Shown here: positions 38,670-48,393 of the stretch, one piece after another
How the letters are laid out: each line of letters opens with the position of its first letter
How positions within the stretch are numbered: the first letter of the stretch is position 1
Source: SAR324 cluster bacterium
GTDB taxonomy: Bacteria; SAR324; XYD2-FULL-50-16
Direction: 5' to 3'
DNA: 64,000 nt
Assembly (NCBI GenBank): GCA_028282885.1
Contig: JANQGX010000079.1
Coordinates: forward strand, 1 to 64,000
Position numbers and translations under genes: made by a program
Notes under the pieces: model-generated
Told to the model about the DNA's origin: nothing
What the model saw: only the letters and a program-made list of their open reading frames with translations
Databases searched by the model: none

Positions 38670-39654
38670 ATTGCTGCTTTCGGTCTTGTCTTTGACAGCA
38701 CTTCTTCTTTTCCAGGGATGTTATCTTGTTGAGCAGGGAGTCGGTCAGTTCAGGCTTCGGTTTGACCAGATTCCAATCGACGAAGCTATTTCTGCGGAAG
38801 AGAACGAAAGCTTCAAAAAACTCCTGTCCGATATCCCCTCCATAAAACAGTATGCGATTTCAGAACTGCATCTGAAAGCAACTGACAACTATACCGGGTA
38901 TTACAAGATAACCGGCCAAGGCGTTGCCTATGTGGTGACCGCGTGTCCTAAAACAAGCCTGAAACCCCATACCTGGTGGTTTCCGATCATTGGTTCTGTT
39001 CCCTATAAGGGCTATTTTGAAAAGGAAGATGCCTTGGAACTGGAACGTCAGCTCAAGGAGGATGGGTTTGATACCTGGATGTTTGCCGCTCCCGCCTATT
39101 CCACCTTGGGTTGGTTCAAAGACCCAGTTACCACGCCAATGTTAAGACGGGGAAAATTCTACCTTACCTCCACCATCATTCATGAAATGGTGCATGCAAC
39201 CTTTTATATCAAAGGACAGGGGACATTTAATGAGCAATTGGCGTCGTTCGTTGAACAAAAAGGAGCCCGAGGATATTTTGAACATAACGGACTGTTAGAT
39301 GAACAGTTTCGAATAAAACTGGAACAAAATAAACGGAATCGAATCCGATTCCGTGCTATCGTTCAGAAATACCTGGGGAAATTAAATGAGCTGTATAACA
39401 GCAATATCGACGAAGAGATCAAGCTCCACCGTCGTAAGGATCAATTTCTTCTCTTAAAAGCCGAATTGGTTCAACTGTATCCGGAAAAACCCGCCCGAAG
39501 GTGGGAGTTCAACAACGCCAGATTGCTGCAGTACAAACGCTATGATGGGAATTCGGACCTTTTGGAGAATCTTTGGCAGGAGAGTGGTGAAGACTGGACT
39601 GTTTTTTGGGAGAATGTCAAATTATATGTCAAATCTCAAGGTTGGGACGGCTAA
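38662..39654 (+). CDS. predicted lipoprotein zinc aminopeptidase (PF10023 type)
   Basis: From ATG at 38662 (inside the xseB end) the 330-residue protein has a lipoprotein signal: hydrophobic stretch then LLLFQGC with lipobox cysteine C20. A zinc metallopeptidase motif HEMVH lies at 174-178 and a downstream glutamate in FNEQLASFVE could be the third ligand. This is the predicted aminopeptidase family of COG4324. It should be anchored to a membrane in the periplasm. The alternative start at 38632 would put charged residues before the signal and is less likely. Confidence 0.85.
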   Translation: MSRLLLSVLSLTALLLFQGCYLVEQGVGQFRLRFDQIPIDEAISAEENESFKKLLSDIPSIKQYAISELHLKATDNYTGYYKITGQGVAYVVTACPKTSLKPHTWWFPIIGSVPYKGYFEKEDALELERQLKEDGFDTWMFAAPAYSTLGWFKDPVTTPMLRRGKFYLTSTIIHEMVHATFYIKGQGTFNEQLASFVEQKGARGYFEHNGLLDEQFRIKLEQNKRNRIRFRAIVQKYLGKLNELYNSNIDEEIKLHRRKDQFLLLKAELVQLYPEKPARRWEFNNARLLQYKRYDGNSDLLENLWQESGEDWTVFWENVKLYVKSQGWDG

Positions 39655-39861
39655 CTCCTGGTTCGGCGAATTGTTCTATTACCCTTCATCTTGGGAAATA
39701 CCTGTAGAAATAATATCCGTTTAGATTTAGCATGGAATAAAAGAGTAATCAAAACAAACTGTCCATGTTTCTTGACAAATCCAGACAGGCTTAACATGTG
39801 ATTTGACAGCTTTCGGATATGCTAAGCTGTTGGAAAAACTTCGTTTAATAGAAGGAGTATT

Positions 39862-40062
39862 ATGATCGGTGGTTTGGGCGTTGGTGAGTTATCCATTATT
39901 CTCTGCATTGTTGTGGTTCTTTTTGGTGCCGGCAGGTTGGCCGGAATCGGATCCGGGCTTGGGAAAGGTATTCGAAATTTCAAAAAAGAAGTTGGATCTG
40001 AAGAGGAAAAGAAGAAGATCGAAGCCAAAACCGAAGAGAAAGACGAGAACGCAGAAGCCTGA
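39862..40062 (+). CDS. tatA: twin-arginine translocase subunit TatA/E
   Basis: The 66-residue protein has one short N-terminal membrane helix (ELSIILCIVVVLFGAGRL), the FGAGRL hinge, an amphipathic helix (GSGLGKGIRNFKKEV) and an acidic/lysine-rich tail. This is a typical TatA/TatE. AGAAGGAG sits before the ATG. No tatB or tatC is near. A TTGACA at 39772 lies upstream but I could not pair it with a clear -10. Confidence 0.92.
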   Translation: MIGGLGVGELSIILCIVVVLFGAGRLAGIGSGLGKGIRNFKKEVGSEEEKKKIEAKTEEKDENAEA

Positions 40063-40092
40063 TTATCTCAGTTTCAAAGAAATCCGATAAGA

Positions 40093-40108
40093 CCGCCTGT
40101 TGAGGCGG
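40093..40108 (+). terminator. GC-rich hairpin between tatA and the HtrA gene
   Basis: CCGCCT (40093-40098) and AGGCGG (40103-40108) form a 6-bp GC stem with a GTTG loop, in the gap between convergent genes. Tracts after it are only partly U-rich on each strand, so a shared terminator is plausible but not certain. Confidence 0.45.
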
Positions 40109-40154
40109 CCTGTCGTTAGTTCATTCCTGATGGAGCGAGCCAAGTCGATTCTGT

Positions 40155-41249
40155 TTAACTTTCCGGATCGGAGAGCCTTACTCTGAACTCCATCTTGCGG
40201 TTATTTCGGTTAGTGATAACCTTAACCGTATCCCCGGGTTTGTATTTTTCCAGAGCCAGAAACAGGTCTGCCTGATTGCGGATTTTGTATTGCTCGATTT
40301 GAACAATAATATCTCCCAGGAGGATATTTCCTCTCCTGTCCCTGCTTATACCTTCCATTCCGGCATGAGCCGCAGGCATATCCCTGGTCACTTCCAAAAT
40401 AATCACACCGCTGATTCTATTGCGTTGTGCAATTGAATCATCCAGAACGCTGATTCCCATGATTGGGCGCATGATTCTGCCGTGCTCGATTAACTGGGGG
40501 ATGATTTTTAAAACAGTATCGATCGGAATTGCAAACCCAACGCCGGAACTCCCTCCGCTGGGGCTGTATATCAAGGTGTTAACACCAATCAGCTCTCCTT
40601 TGGAATCAAGAAGCGGTCCGCCTGAATTCCCGGGATTGATTGCGGCGTCTGTCTGGATAAGACCTTCAATACGCCTTCCGGATACTTCAATTTCCCTTCC
40701 CAGAGCACTGATGACGCCTACGGTTAGCGTGGTATCAAGCCCGAATGGATTCCCGATAGCCAGAACTTTTCTTCCTACCCTGAGTTTGGACGCATTTCCC
40801 GGGGTAACGGGAAACAAAATCGATGTCGGGGCGTCGATTTTTAAAACGGCCAGATCCTTGCTTGGGGCTACTCCCACGATTTCAGCTTTCCAACTGCTAC
40901 GATCCCACAAGGTGATATCTACCTTACTGGCATTTTCAATCACATGATAATTGGTAACAATCAGACCGCTTTTGTCCCAAACAAAGCCGGTCCCTGCACC
41001 AGCGGGAATTTCGTAAATATTAAGCGTAAAATAGTCCCGGCGAAGTCTTGAGTTTGTTACATAAACAACTGATTTATTAGTTTTTTTAAAAATACTGATA
41101 TTATTTTGCTCATCCGGGGTCAGATCCTGTTCCGATATCGAGGATCCGCTTAATGCCAGTGCATCGTTTGAATCGAAAACAGGAGCGGCAACGGACACGA
41201 ACAACACGGAAAAGACAACCAGGTAAACTTGTTTCCATGACAATCTCAT
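40155..41249 (-). CDS. HtrA/Deg-type serine protease with one PDZ domain
   Basis: The 364-residue protein has an N-terminal signal or anchor (about 1-32), a trypsin-like protease domain with triad H102 (TNYHV), D132 (KDLAVL) and S209 (NPGNSGGP), and one C-terminal PDZ domain (about 265-355). It should act on misfolded proteins in the periplasm. It has a single PDZ domain, as in DegS. Ribosome binding site AAAGGAGG is strong. It is convergent with tatA. Confidence 0.93.
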   Translation of the reverse strand: MRLSWKQVYLVVFSVLFVSVAAPVFDSNDALALSGSSISEQDLTPDEQNNISIFKKTNKSVVYVTNSRLRRDYFTLNIYEIPAGAGTGFVWDKSGLIVTNYHVIENASKVDITLWDRSSWKAEIVGVAPSKDLAVLKIDAPTSILFPVTPGNASKLRVGRKVLAIGNPFGLDTTLTVGVISALGREIEVSGRRIEGLIQTDAAINPGNSGGPLLDSKGELIGVNTLIYSPSGGSSGVGFAIPIDTVLKIIPQLIEHGRIMRPIMGISVLDDSIAQRNRISGVIILEVTRDMPAAHAGMEGISRDRRGNILLGDIIVQIEQYKIRNQADLFLALEKYKPGDTVKVITNRNNRKMEFRVRLSDPES

Positions 41250-41344
41250 AGTTCCTCCTTTAGATTAATCATTTCGGATTCAGTTCCTTCGAAATCGGAT
41301 ATTTACGAAGGATACAGGGAGTACTGGTTTAGAAAAACAACGGA

Positions 41345-43192
41345 TTAACTTTTGCTCTTCTGCTTTTTATGGGCACCTCTTTGCTGGTGCCTGGCTTGAG
41401 CTGAGAATTCAGATTTTCTCAACCGGATACTCTTGGGTGTTACCTCCACCATTTCATCTTCACTTATGTAATTAATGGCGGTTTCCAGGGTCAAGGGTTT
41501 GACAGGTGCCAGAATAACATTCTCGTCTCTGCCTGATGCCCTGATATTGGTCAGTTTCTTCTCTTTTGTGGGATTCACATCAAGGTCGCCGTCCTTGTTG
41601 TGTTCCCCAATAATCAACCCTTCATAAACCGGTTCTCCGGGAATGATAAAGAGTCTCCCGCGCGGCTCAAGGTTGAAGAGCGCATAAGCCACGGCTGTGC
41701 CCTGCCTGTCTGATACAAGGGAACCGGTTGATCGGGTCGGGAAATCACCCCGATATTCCTCGTAACCGGACAGGTAGGAATTCATTATTCCGGTTCCTTT
41801 GGTGTCTGTCAGAAATTCGTCCCGATAACCGATTAACGATCGGGAAGGGGCACTGAATTCGATTCTTACCCTTCCTTTACCATGATTGACCAGGTTAACC
41901 ATTTTCGCTTTGCGGATAGATAATTTCTCCGTAACGATACCGATATAGTCTTCATCACAATCGATAAACAGACATTCAATGGGTTCCAGTTTTTTCCCCT
42001 TCTCCGATTTATAAATTACCTCCGGTCTTCCCACACAGAGTTCATACCCTTCCCGTCGCATGGTTTCGATAATGATGGCCATTTGAAACTCACCCCTGCC
42101 CTTAACGATAAACGAATCCCGGTCAGGCGTGTCTTCGAGTCGGATAGAAACATTTCTCATGGTTTCTTTAACCAGCCGCTCCCGGATTTTGCTGGATTGT
42201 ACAATTTTCCCCTCCTGCCCCGCAAAAGGGGATTTGTTCATGGCAAATCTCATGGAAACGGTTGGTTCATCAACAGTTATCCGGGGTAATGGTTTGGGAG
42301 AATCGCTGGTACAGATCGTATCACCGATTCTAACCTGATCTATTCCCGACAAGACAACGATTTCACCCGGAGTTGCAATCTCCGAATCCTTCAAGTGTAA
42401 TCCATCGTAGAGTTGGAGCTTGGAAACCTTCAGTGGAACCTGCTCTCCCTTTTCTCCAAGACAGACCAGGCGGTCATTGAAAAAGGCCTGGCCATTAAAG
42501 ACTTTACCAATAGCAAGTCGTCCAAGGTAGTCTGAGTAGTCCAGATCAGCCACAAGCATTTGAAAAGGTTCATCAGGAGAATACCGGGGACCGGGAATCT
42601 CTTCAACGATGGTTTCGAAAAGGACTTTGAGGTTTTTTCCAGGTTCATTAAGGTCTTTTTGGGCAATACCATCACGGCCAATAGCGTATACCAGCGGAAA
42701 ATCGAGCTGATCTTCCGAGGCGTCCAAATCGATAAACAGATCATAAATACCATCGAGAACCTCATCAGCCCTGGCATCGGGACGGTCGATTTTGTTTATT
42801 ACGACAATGATTTTCAATCCCGCTTTCAGGGTCTTTTCCAGTACAAATCGAGTTTGCGGTAGTGGTCCTTCGGAGGCATCGACCAATAGCAATGCGCCGT
42901 CAGCCATGCTCAAGGCACGTTCAACTTCACCTCCGAAATCAGCATGCCCCGGGGTGTCGATAATATTGATTTTGACTCCCTGCCAGTTTACAGCGCAGTT
43001 TTTCGCAGCGATTGTAATCCCCCGTTCCCGCTCCAAATCCATTCGGTCCATAATTCTGTCGTCCACTTCCTGACCTTTTCTGAACAGGCCACTCTGTTTG
43101 AACATGGCATCAACCAGGGTGGTTTTTCCGTGATCAACGTGAGCAATGATTGCAATGTTTCTTAAGTTTTCGTTAGTCAGACTGTTTTTCAT
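41345..43192 (-). CDS. typA: ribosome-binding GTPase TypA/BipA
   Basis: The protein (615 residues from ATG at 43192) has the translational GTPase motifs AHVDHGKTTLVD (17-28), the switch region RERGITIAAKN, DTPGHADFGGEVER, and NKIDRPDAR. The C-terminal part has the BipA-specific GYRDEFLTDTKGTGIMN. It binds 70S ribosomes and supports growth at low temperature or stress in known species. An ATG 33 bases upstream is possible, but the chosen start gives the family's normal N-terminus and has AGGAAG 13 bases before it. Confidence 0.95.
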   Translation of the reverse strand: MKNSLTNENLRNIAIIAHVDHGKTTLVDAMFKQSGLFRKGQEVDDRIMDRMDLERERGITIAAKNCAVNWQGVKINIIDTPGHADFGGEVERALSMADGALLLVDASEGPLPQTRFVLEKTLKAGLKIIVVINKIDRPDARADEVLDGIYDLFIDLDASEDQLDFPLVYAIGRDGIAQKDLNEPGKNLKVLFETIVEEIPGPRYSPDEPFQMLVADLDYSDYLGRLAIGKVFNGQAFFNDRLVCLGEKGEQVPLKVSKLQLYDGLHLKDSEIATPGEIVVLSGIDQVRIGDTICTSDSPKPLPRITVDEPTVSMRFAMNKSPFAGQEGKIVQSSKIRERLVKETMRNVSIRLEDTPDRDSFIVKGRGEFQMAIIIETMRREGYELCVGRPEVIYKSEKGKKLEPIECLFIDCDEDYIGIVTEKLSIRKAKMVNLVNHGKGRVRIEFSAPSRSLIGYRDEFLTDTKGTGIMNSYLSGYEEYRGDFPTRSTGSLVSDRQGTAVAYALFNLEPRGRLFIIPGEPVYEGLIIGEHNKDGDLDVNPTKEKKLTNIRASGRDENVILAPVKPLTLETAINYISEDEMVEVTPKSIRLRKSEFSAQARHQQRGAHKKQKSKS

Positions 43193-43348
43193 TTCGCTTA
43201 ACTTTCTTCCTTGCCTTAAGGCCATAGGATCAGACGTTGGATTACCCAGGGTTAAATCATATCATTTAAATGTAAAACCAGAATAACGACGCGTCAATTA
43301 ATATTTTATAACATGAAACTGTGGACAAATTATGGAGAATAAAAGGGT

Positions 43349-43798
43349 TTATTCAACCTTGAAAAAGATGAACTTGGTGAGGTCATCCGGATGGACGTTT
43401 TCCTCAGGAATAACTTTGTCTCTTGCGGAGATTCCCTCGGAATGAACTGTTTCGGGATCGTTGGAGACCAGTGGGTGCCAATCATTTAACTTCTTGCCTT
43501 CCCAAAGACGACGATAAGCACAGGAGTTCGGCAAAAGATGCATTCGTGCGAAGTTCTCAGAATGTATTTTCAGACAGTCTTTAATCAGGGTTAGTCGTTC
43601 CCGATATGATTTGCACCGACAGCTTCGGGTATCGAGGAGCCTGCAGGAAACGTTGGTATAAAAAACTTCCCCCGTGTCTTCATCTTCAAACTTATGCAGG
43701 CAGCAGAGAGCGCATCCATCGCACAAGGCCTCCCATTCTATGGGGGTCATTTGGACCAAAGTTTTAGCTTCCCAGAACGGTTTTTTTTCTGATTTCAT
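43349..43798 (-). CDS. UPF0260 family cysteine-cluster protein (YcgN type)
   Basis: The 149-residue protein starts MKSEKKPFWEAKTLVQMTPIEWEALCDGCALCCLHK, the UPF0260 signature, with further cysteines in NVSCRLLDTRSCRCKSY. The cysteine cluster probably binds a metal or iron-sulfur centre. Function of the family is not known. Length is normal. It is downstream of nothing on its strand and upstream of typA, separated by about 150 bases. Confidence 0.88.
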   Translation of the reverse strand: MKSEKKPFWEAKTLVQMTPIEWEALCDGCALCCLHKFEDEDTGEVFYTNVSCRLLDTRSCRCKSYRERLTLIKDCLKIHSENFARMHLLPNSCAYRRLWEGKKLNDWHPLVSNDPETVHSEGISARDKVIPEENVHPDDLTKFIFFKVE

Positions 43799-44108
43799 AT
43801 TTCAGGATCGCTCGAATGATAATCTTACTTGCCAGTCGTCCCTTGGAAAAAATTGCAGGTGACCGAGGAGGGGCGCCTGAGTTATCGATACGGAGAAATC
43901 AGACAACCTGCTTTCATTCAAAATTCAATACTACCACTATACCAGAATAACCGGAGATTGGATTTCTATCAATCCGAAGTCCGGATGGAGGAGAGGCAGA
44001 GCTGTTATTATTGACGCTTTGTCTTACAGCACGACTTTCGGAACTGGTAGCATCCAAGCAGATCAATCGGATATTCTCCGAGCTGCCATCTCTAATTGTA
44101 CAGCCGAA

Positions 44109-46328
44109 ATGAATGATAAAATAGACATTTTTGAATACTCTCTTCAAGAGCAGCTTAAAAAGGATGCGCCACTTGCAGACCGAATGCGTCCTTTAACCTT
44201 GGAGCAATTTGTGGGGCAGGAGCATATTCTGGCACCTGGGCGTCTTTTGCGAAGAGCAATTCAGGCAGATCAGCTATCCAGTCTCATTTTTTTCGGACCA
44301 CCAGGCACCGGTAAAACCACTTTGGCGAGAATTATTGCCAATACCACCAAGGCGCAGTTCATCTCTCTTAATGCCGTGCTTTCGGGAGTTAAGGATATCA
44401 GGTCGGGAATCCAGAAGGCAGAGCAATATAGAAAGGAATATACCAGAAGAACCATACTGTTTATCGACGAGGTACACCGTTTTAACAAAGCGCAGCAAGA
44501 TGCACTTTTGCCCCATGTGGAAAACGGCACGGTTATTCTCATCGGTGCAACCACTGAAAATCCCTACTTCGAAGTTAATAAAGCCCTGGTCAGCCGCTCT
44601 CGTATTTTCCAGCTTCAATCCCTTCAAGACAGACACTTACATAAAATACTTGAACAGGCTTTTTCGGATAAGGAGAGAGGTTATGGAACGAAAGTCATCC
44701 GCCTGGACGAAGCAGCCGCAAAGCATCTGGTTAGTGTTGCCAACGGAGATGCCAGGGCCTTGTTGAATGCTCTGGAGCTGGCCGTTGAGACATCAGAACC
44801 GCAGGATAGTGGTGAAATTGAAATTGACCTTGCCATTGCGGAAGAATCAATTCAGAAAAAAGCGGTCTTATATGATAAGGATGGTGATGCCCATTTTGAT
44901 ACCATATCTGCCTTTATCAAATCCCTGAGAGGATCCGATTCGGATGCAGCTCTCTATTGGATGGCAAAGATGGTGTACGGGGGAGAAGACCCCCGCTTTC
45001 TTTTCAGACGTATGATTATTTTTGCAGGAGAAGATGTCGGTCTGGCAGATCCCCGGGCTCTTCAGGTTGTTATTTCCGCCGCCCAGGCTTTTGATTACGT
45101 GGGGATGCCGGAGGGGCGTTTTCATTTGGCTGAAGCATGTCTCTACCTGGCAACGGCTCCCAAAAGTAACTCCGGATTTGCCTTTTTTGATGCGCTGGAT
45201 ACCGTAGCCAGGGATAAGCAGGGAGAAGTACCCAATCATATCAAGGATGGTAATCGTGATCAGGAGGGATTCGGGCATGGCAAGGGATATCTATACCCCC
45301 ATGCCTACAGGGATCATTGGGTAGCTCAACAATATCTACCGGATGTTTTGCAGGGGCGGGTATTTTACCAACCTTCGGACCAAGGGTACGAAGCGACTGT
45401 CAAAGCCGAGGTGTTGCGTCGCAGGGAGTTGCAGTTGGCCGCGGTTTTGCGCTCTCGAGATGGAACCGCATCGAACGGTGATGACTACTGGTTGGGAAGA
45501 ACAATGGACAACACAATTGAGTTATTGGCCGAAATCAGAGATCACGTGTTTTCAAAGATTGATTTTGAACCCTATCAAATGATTCTGGTATTGAATGCAG
45601 GGGATGGTGTACTACTTGGTGAAACCATGAGGAAAGCTGTGGAAGCGACAGTTTATGGTTTGGTCAAAAATGAAAGGGAGAAGGAATTTCTTGATTCCCG
45701 ATATATCGATGATGATCCTCTGTTCAGGCCGATAATTATCAATACTGACGGTAATCAACCAAGTGCAATGCAACGAGATAATCTGTTCCAGGAACCGCTT
45801 TCTTTTGATTTGATCCTGGGGATGGGATTTTTGGACAAGCAAAAATCCAATAATATTGTTTTAAAACACCTGGCCGAAATGTTGTCTCCAAAAGGAAAAC
45901 TGATTTTAACCGAGAGCATTCCTGCAAAAGGGCAAAGATTATCCGGCTTCCTACCTGATGATTGTATAACTGAAGATCTCTTTCATCGATTGATAACCGC
46001 CGAAGACAGGGTTTATAATCCGGAGCCATCCTTATCTGAAGGGTGGGATGAGAATGAGCTAAAGAAGGAGCTGGAATCCTGTGGTTATGCTCCCGATCTA
46101 ATTCAAAAGGCAGAATTCTTTAACAAAACAATAATTTCAGAAAAGAAAATCGAGGAGTGGTTCAAAACAGGTGATGAGCAAAATCGGTCCTTTGCTGATC
46201 ATCTGTTATCGGATTTATCCGAAGATGAGATCAAAAGTATCAAAGATGTTTTGCAGACACAAATATCGGGAAAGGTGGTTAACTGGCGCTCGGTATGGAT
46301 GTTTGTCAAAGCCGGATTAGGGCTTTGA
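44109..46328 (+). CDS. rarA: RarA/MgsA-type AAA+ ATPase with long C-terminal methyltransferase-like extension
   Basis: From ATG at 44109 the product is 739 residues, against about 440 for ordinary RarA. The AAA+ part has Walker A FGPPGTGKTT near 62-71, Walker B ILFIDEVHRF near 116-125 and the MgsA C-terminal domain up to about 430. RarA proteins act at stalled replication forks. From about 440 there is an extra ~300-residue domain with ILVLNAGDGVLLGE (a possible, imperfect SAM motif I) and a strand-helix pattern like a class I methyltransferase. Similar RarA-methyltransferase fusions are known from cyanobacteria and some delta-proteobacteria, as I recall. An in-frame TTG at 44019 gives an unlikely 30-residue extension. 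Confidence 0.9.
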   Translation: MNDKIDIFEYSLQEQLKKDAPLADRMRPLTLEQFVGQEHILAPGRLLRRAIQADQLSSLIFFGPPGTGKTTLARIIANTTKAQFISLNAVLSGVKDIRSGIQKAEQYRKEYTRRTILFIDEVHRFNKAQQDALLPHVENGTVILIGATTENPYFEVNKALVSRSRIFQLQSLQDRHLHKILEQAFSDKERGYGTKVIRLDEAAAKHLVSVANGDARALLNALELAVETSEPQDSGEIEIDLAIAEESIQKKAVLYDKDGDAHFDTISAFIKSLRGSDSDAALYWMAKMVYGGEDPRFLFRRMIIFAGEDVGLADPRALQVVISAAQAFDYVGMPEGRFHLAEACLYLATAPKSNSGFAFFDALDTVARDKQGEVPNHIKDGNRDQEGFGHGKGYLYPHAYRDHWVAQQYLPDVLQGRVFYQPSDQGYEATVKAEVLRRRELQLAAVLRSRDGTASNGDDYWLGRTMDNTIELLAEIRDHVFSKIDFEPYQMILVLNAGDGVLLGETMRKAVEATVYGLVKNEREKEFLDSRYIDDDPLFRPIIINTDGNQPSAMQRDNLFQEPLSFDLILGMGFLDKQKSNNIVLKHLAEMLSPKGKLILTESIPAKGQRLSGFLPDDCITEDLFHRLITAEDRVYNPEPSLSEGWDENELKKELESCGYAPDLIQKAEFFNKTIISEKKIEEWFKTGDEQNRSFADHLLSDLSEDEIKSIKDVLQTQISGKVVNWRSVWMFVKAGLGL

Positions 46329-46377
46329 CAAAACAAGTCTGGAATAGCAATGCACTCCACAAAGGAGTCAAGTGTCG

Positions 46378-46632
46378 TCAATGCAAAACGAGTGTTTTAA
46401 ACTGGCGCTTGAATTGTTCTTCTGCACATTCGGACATCAGCTCCTGCAACCGTTTATCCAGATTATCACGAGTGATCTGTTTCCACTCACCGGCTTCGGT
46501 TCTTAAAGCAGCTTGCCCGCTGTCAATTTGAACCTGCCCGATCCCATTGATTTCAACAATATGGGGCGTTCTGGCAACCTCACCCAACAGAATTGCGGTT
46601 TGCAAGGCTTCGCGAACTTCCGTGTTCTCCAT
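46378..46632 (-). CDS. uncharacterised 84-residue protein
   Basis: I do not recognise this protein. It has no membrane segment, a beta-like middle (PHIVEINGIGQVQIDSG) and a helical, charged C-terminus. The ATG at 46632 follows TGAGGA with good spacing, which is why I chose it over the ATG at 46644. It ends in the gap downstream of the convergent rarA. It lies about 150 bases downstream of the 46781-47767 gene on the same strand and could share its transcript. Confidence 0.6.
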   Translation of the reverse strand: MENTEVREALQTAILLGEVARTPHIVEINGIGQVQIDSGQAALRTEAGEWKQITRDNLDKRLQELMSECAEEQFKRQFKTLVLH

Positions 46633-46780
46633 TCGAATCCTCATTTAAAAGTTCAAAATCGGGATAAAGTAATCCCCTTAATTCCATATCGGACATCAAA
46701 AGAAAAACTTTAGGTAAATTGAAGGGTATGGGAGGCCGGAACACACCTTTTCCAGGACTTGGAAAAAGGCGTCAGTAGAC

Positions 46781-47767
46781 TCAGGATTCCTGTTTATGAA
46801 TTCGATCCTGACGATTATCTCTGATATGTGCGGCGATAAGACCTTTAAAAACAGTCTTTGGGGTCATTTGGGGATATTCATCACCGATTTTGGCGGCGAT
46901 ATCTTTGGCTTCTCTCCAGAATTTTGTAACCTCTTCCGAATCCAAAGCCATGTTTCTTTGGGCGTTCCAAATATTATGGTAGAACTTCAACTTAGGCAGT
47001 TTCTCTGCTCCCCGGTACACAATATATTCCGACTCTTCGACAGACTTTACCGAAGTTACATCTGAAACAAAGGCGATAAACGGGAACTCGGAGTCTTGTC
47101 GTTCGTACAGGAGAAGAAAGCTGCAGGTTGTCTGACTTTCGGGAATAAAATAATACTCTGTTTTCGGATTCTGGTCATCGATCTGTTCGGAGGAGTTAAT
47201 CAGGGCAAAAGCCTGAATCTGACGTAGCCACTCCTTTTTAATACCGGGGAATACGATCGGTCCAAGATCCGGCGGTGCATTGAAGATGCTTCTGATAATT
47301 GGGGCTTCTTCATTGGCAAGCATGTCTTCCACATACGAACAGAACTGTTCATATTTAATTACCGAGTCGAATCCCGTAAAATTGAGTTGTACATAGCGTC
47401 TCGTTTTTCCGACCAGTGAAGCTTCCTGTATCTTGATGATATCAAACTTGGGCTTGTTTAACCTCTGGAGCTCCTTAATAGCCAGGTTGATCGCACTTTT
47501 GACAGGATCTCCCTTTTGCTGAAGGTGTCCTTTGATTCGTAAAAAATGATCCCTCAGCTCCTCCTCGGAGACCTTCTCATAAAGATGATCGAATAAATAC
47601 TCCAAAGCTTCATACTGAATACCACGAGTTGCCCGCTTTCTTGGCATCAACTCGCGCACATCTTCCCATTCGGCAGTTTCAAAACTGGTTCTTTTTTTTG
47701 CTATCTCTGAGAGCATCTGATGTAATCCCTCCAACTGATTCATATCCATATGTGTTAAATCTGCCAT
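46781..47767 (-). CDS. uncharacterised 328-residue protein
   Basis: I do not recognise the family. From the ATG at 47767 the product starts MADLTHMDMNQLEGLHQMLSEI. The first ~100 residues are helical with many charged residues, including a basic patch (MPRKRATRG) that could contact nucleic acid or protein; the rest looks mixed alpha/beta. No signal peptide or membrane helix. A TTG at 47785 is an alternative start. It is divergent from a small arginine-rich protein across a very AT-rich, palindrome-bearing gap. Confidence 0.72.
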   Translation of the reverse strand: MADLTHMDMNQLEGLHQMLSEIAKKRTSFETAEWEDVRELMPRKRATRGIQYEALEYLFDHLYEKVSEEELRDHFLRIKGHLQQKGDPVKSAINLAIKELQRLNKPKFDIIKIQEASLVGKTRRYVQLNFTGFDSVIKYEQFCSYVEDMLANEEAPIIRSIFNAPPDLGPIVFPGIKKEWLRQIQAFALINSSEQIDDQNPKTEYYFIPESQTTCSFLLLYERQDSEFPFIAFVSDVTSVKSVEESEYIVYRGAEKLPKLKFYHNIWNAQRNMALDSEEVTKFWREAKDIAAKIGDEYPQMTPKTVFKGLIAAHIRDNRQDRIHKQES

Positions 47768-48136
47768 AATTTTAAGCAATTCCAATCAGAATAGCAATTT
47801 TTCTGTCTGTCGATAAGGATTTCGACATCGTCGATTTGATGATGAGCATTTGGTTATATCGGCCCTGTTCAATTGATCCGGCACTTAAAAATTGATCATT
47901 ACGACAAATCTCAAGGTTTTTATTACGAATTCTATTGACAGAGATTTTGGTGAAGTCTACGTAATATTACATGTTATAAAATAAATAAAAAAATAGATAT
48001 TACTATCGATATTGTTGTAGATTAACAATCGATTCACAAAAAAACTGGAAAAATTCAGTTTTCATAAGATAAATCGGTTTATTTTCAATCGTTTTTAATA
48101 AAAGTAATTTAAGACAGATACGGAACAGAGGAAAAA
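47768..48136 (+). promoter_or_regulatory. AT-rich divergent intergenic region with palindromes
   Basis: This 369-base gap is clearly more AT-rich than the flanking genes from about 47880 on. It contains a TTGACA at 47935-47940, a perfect palindrome GTAATATTAC at 47961-47970, an imperfect inverted repeat with arms at 48005-48016 and 48024-48033 (ATCGAT...ATCGAT), and a hairpin AAAACTG/CAGTTTT at 48041-48062. These suggest promoters and operator sites for one or both divergent genes. No protein-coding frame is visible. Confidence 0.5.
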
Positions 48137-48346
48137 ATGGATAAAAACAGAGTATTTAGAAGAAGAGGAAGAAGGCGGTCAGTAACTTTTAATCCCAGCC
48201 ATCAGTACATTGAGGATTCAGTACAGGAATACCTGAAAAAGGGCGGGAAAATTACAAAAATTGAGAGAGTTAACGGGAACTATCAGAATTTCGTATCCAT
48301 GCCTGATTCCCACGTATCAGTAGACGACTTTCTGTTTGATCGCTAG
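48137..48346 (+). CDS. small arginine-rich protein, 69 residues
   Basis: The 69-residue product opens MDKNRVFRRRGRRRSVTFNP, with eight arginines in the first 14 residues, then a helix-like stretch (YIEDSVQEYLKKGGKITKIERV) and an acidic C-terminus ending DDFLFDR. GAGG lies 9 bases before the ATG. The basic N-terminus could bind nucleic acid; this is inference. I do not recognise a named family. It is alone on the plus strand between two minus-strand genes and is preceded by the AT-rich palindromic region. Confidence 0.7.
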   Translation: MDKNRVFRRRGRRRSVTFNPSHQYIEDSVQEYLKKGGKITKIERVNGNYQNFVSMPDSHVSVDDFLFDR

Positions 48347-48393
48347 ATTTCGCTGTCTGAAACCGTTTCTTTGTATGGCTTGGGCAGGAAGCC

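Noticed and set aside
40420..40947. 175-residue open frame opposite the HtrA gene
   Set aside because: It is antisense to a well-supported protease gene and has Ser/Pro/Thr-rich composition typical of a shadow frame.
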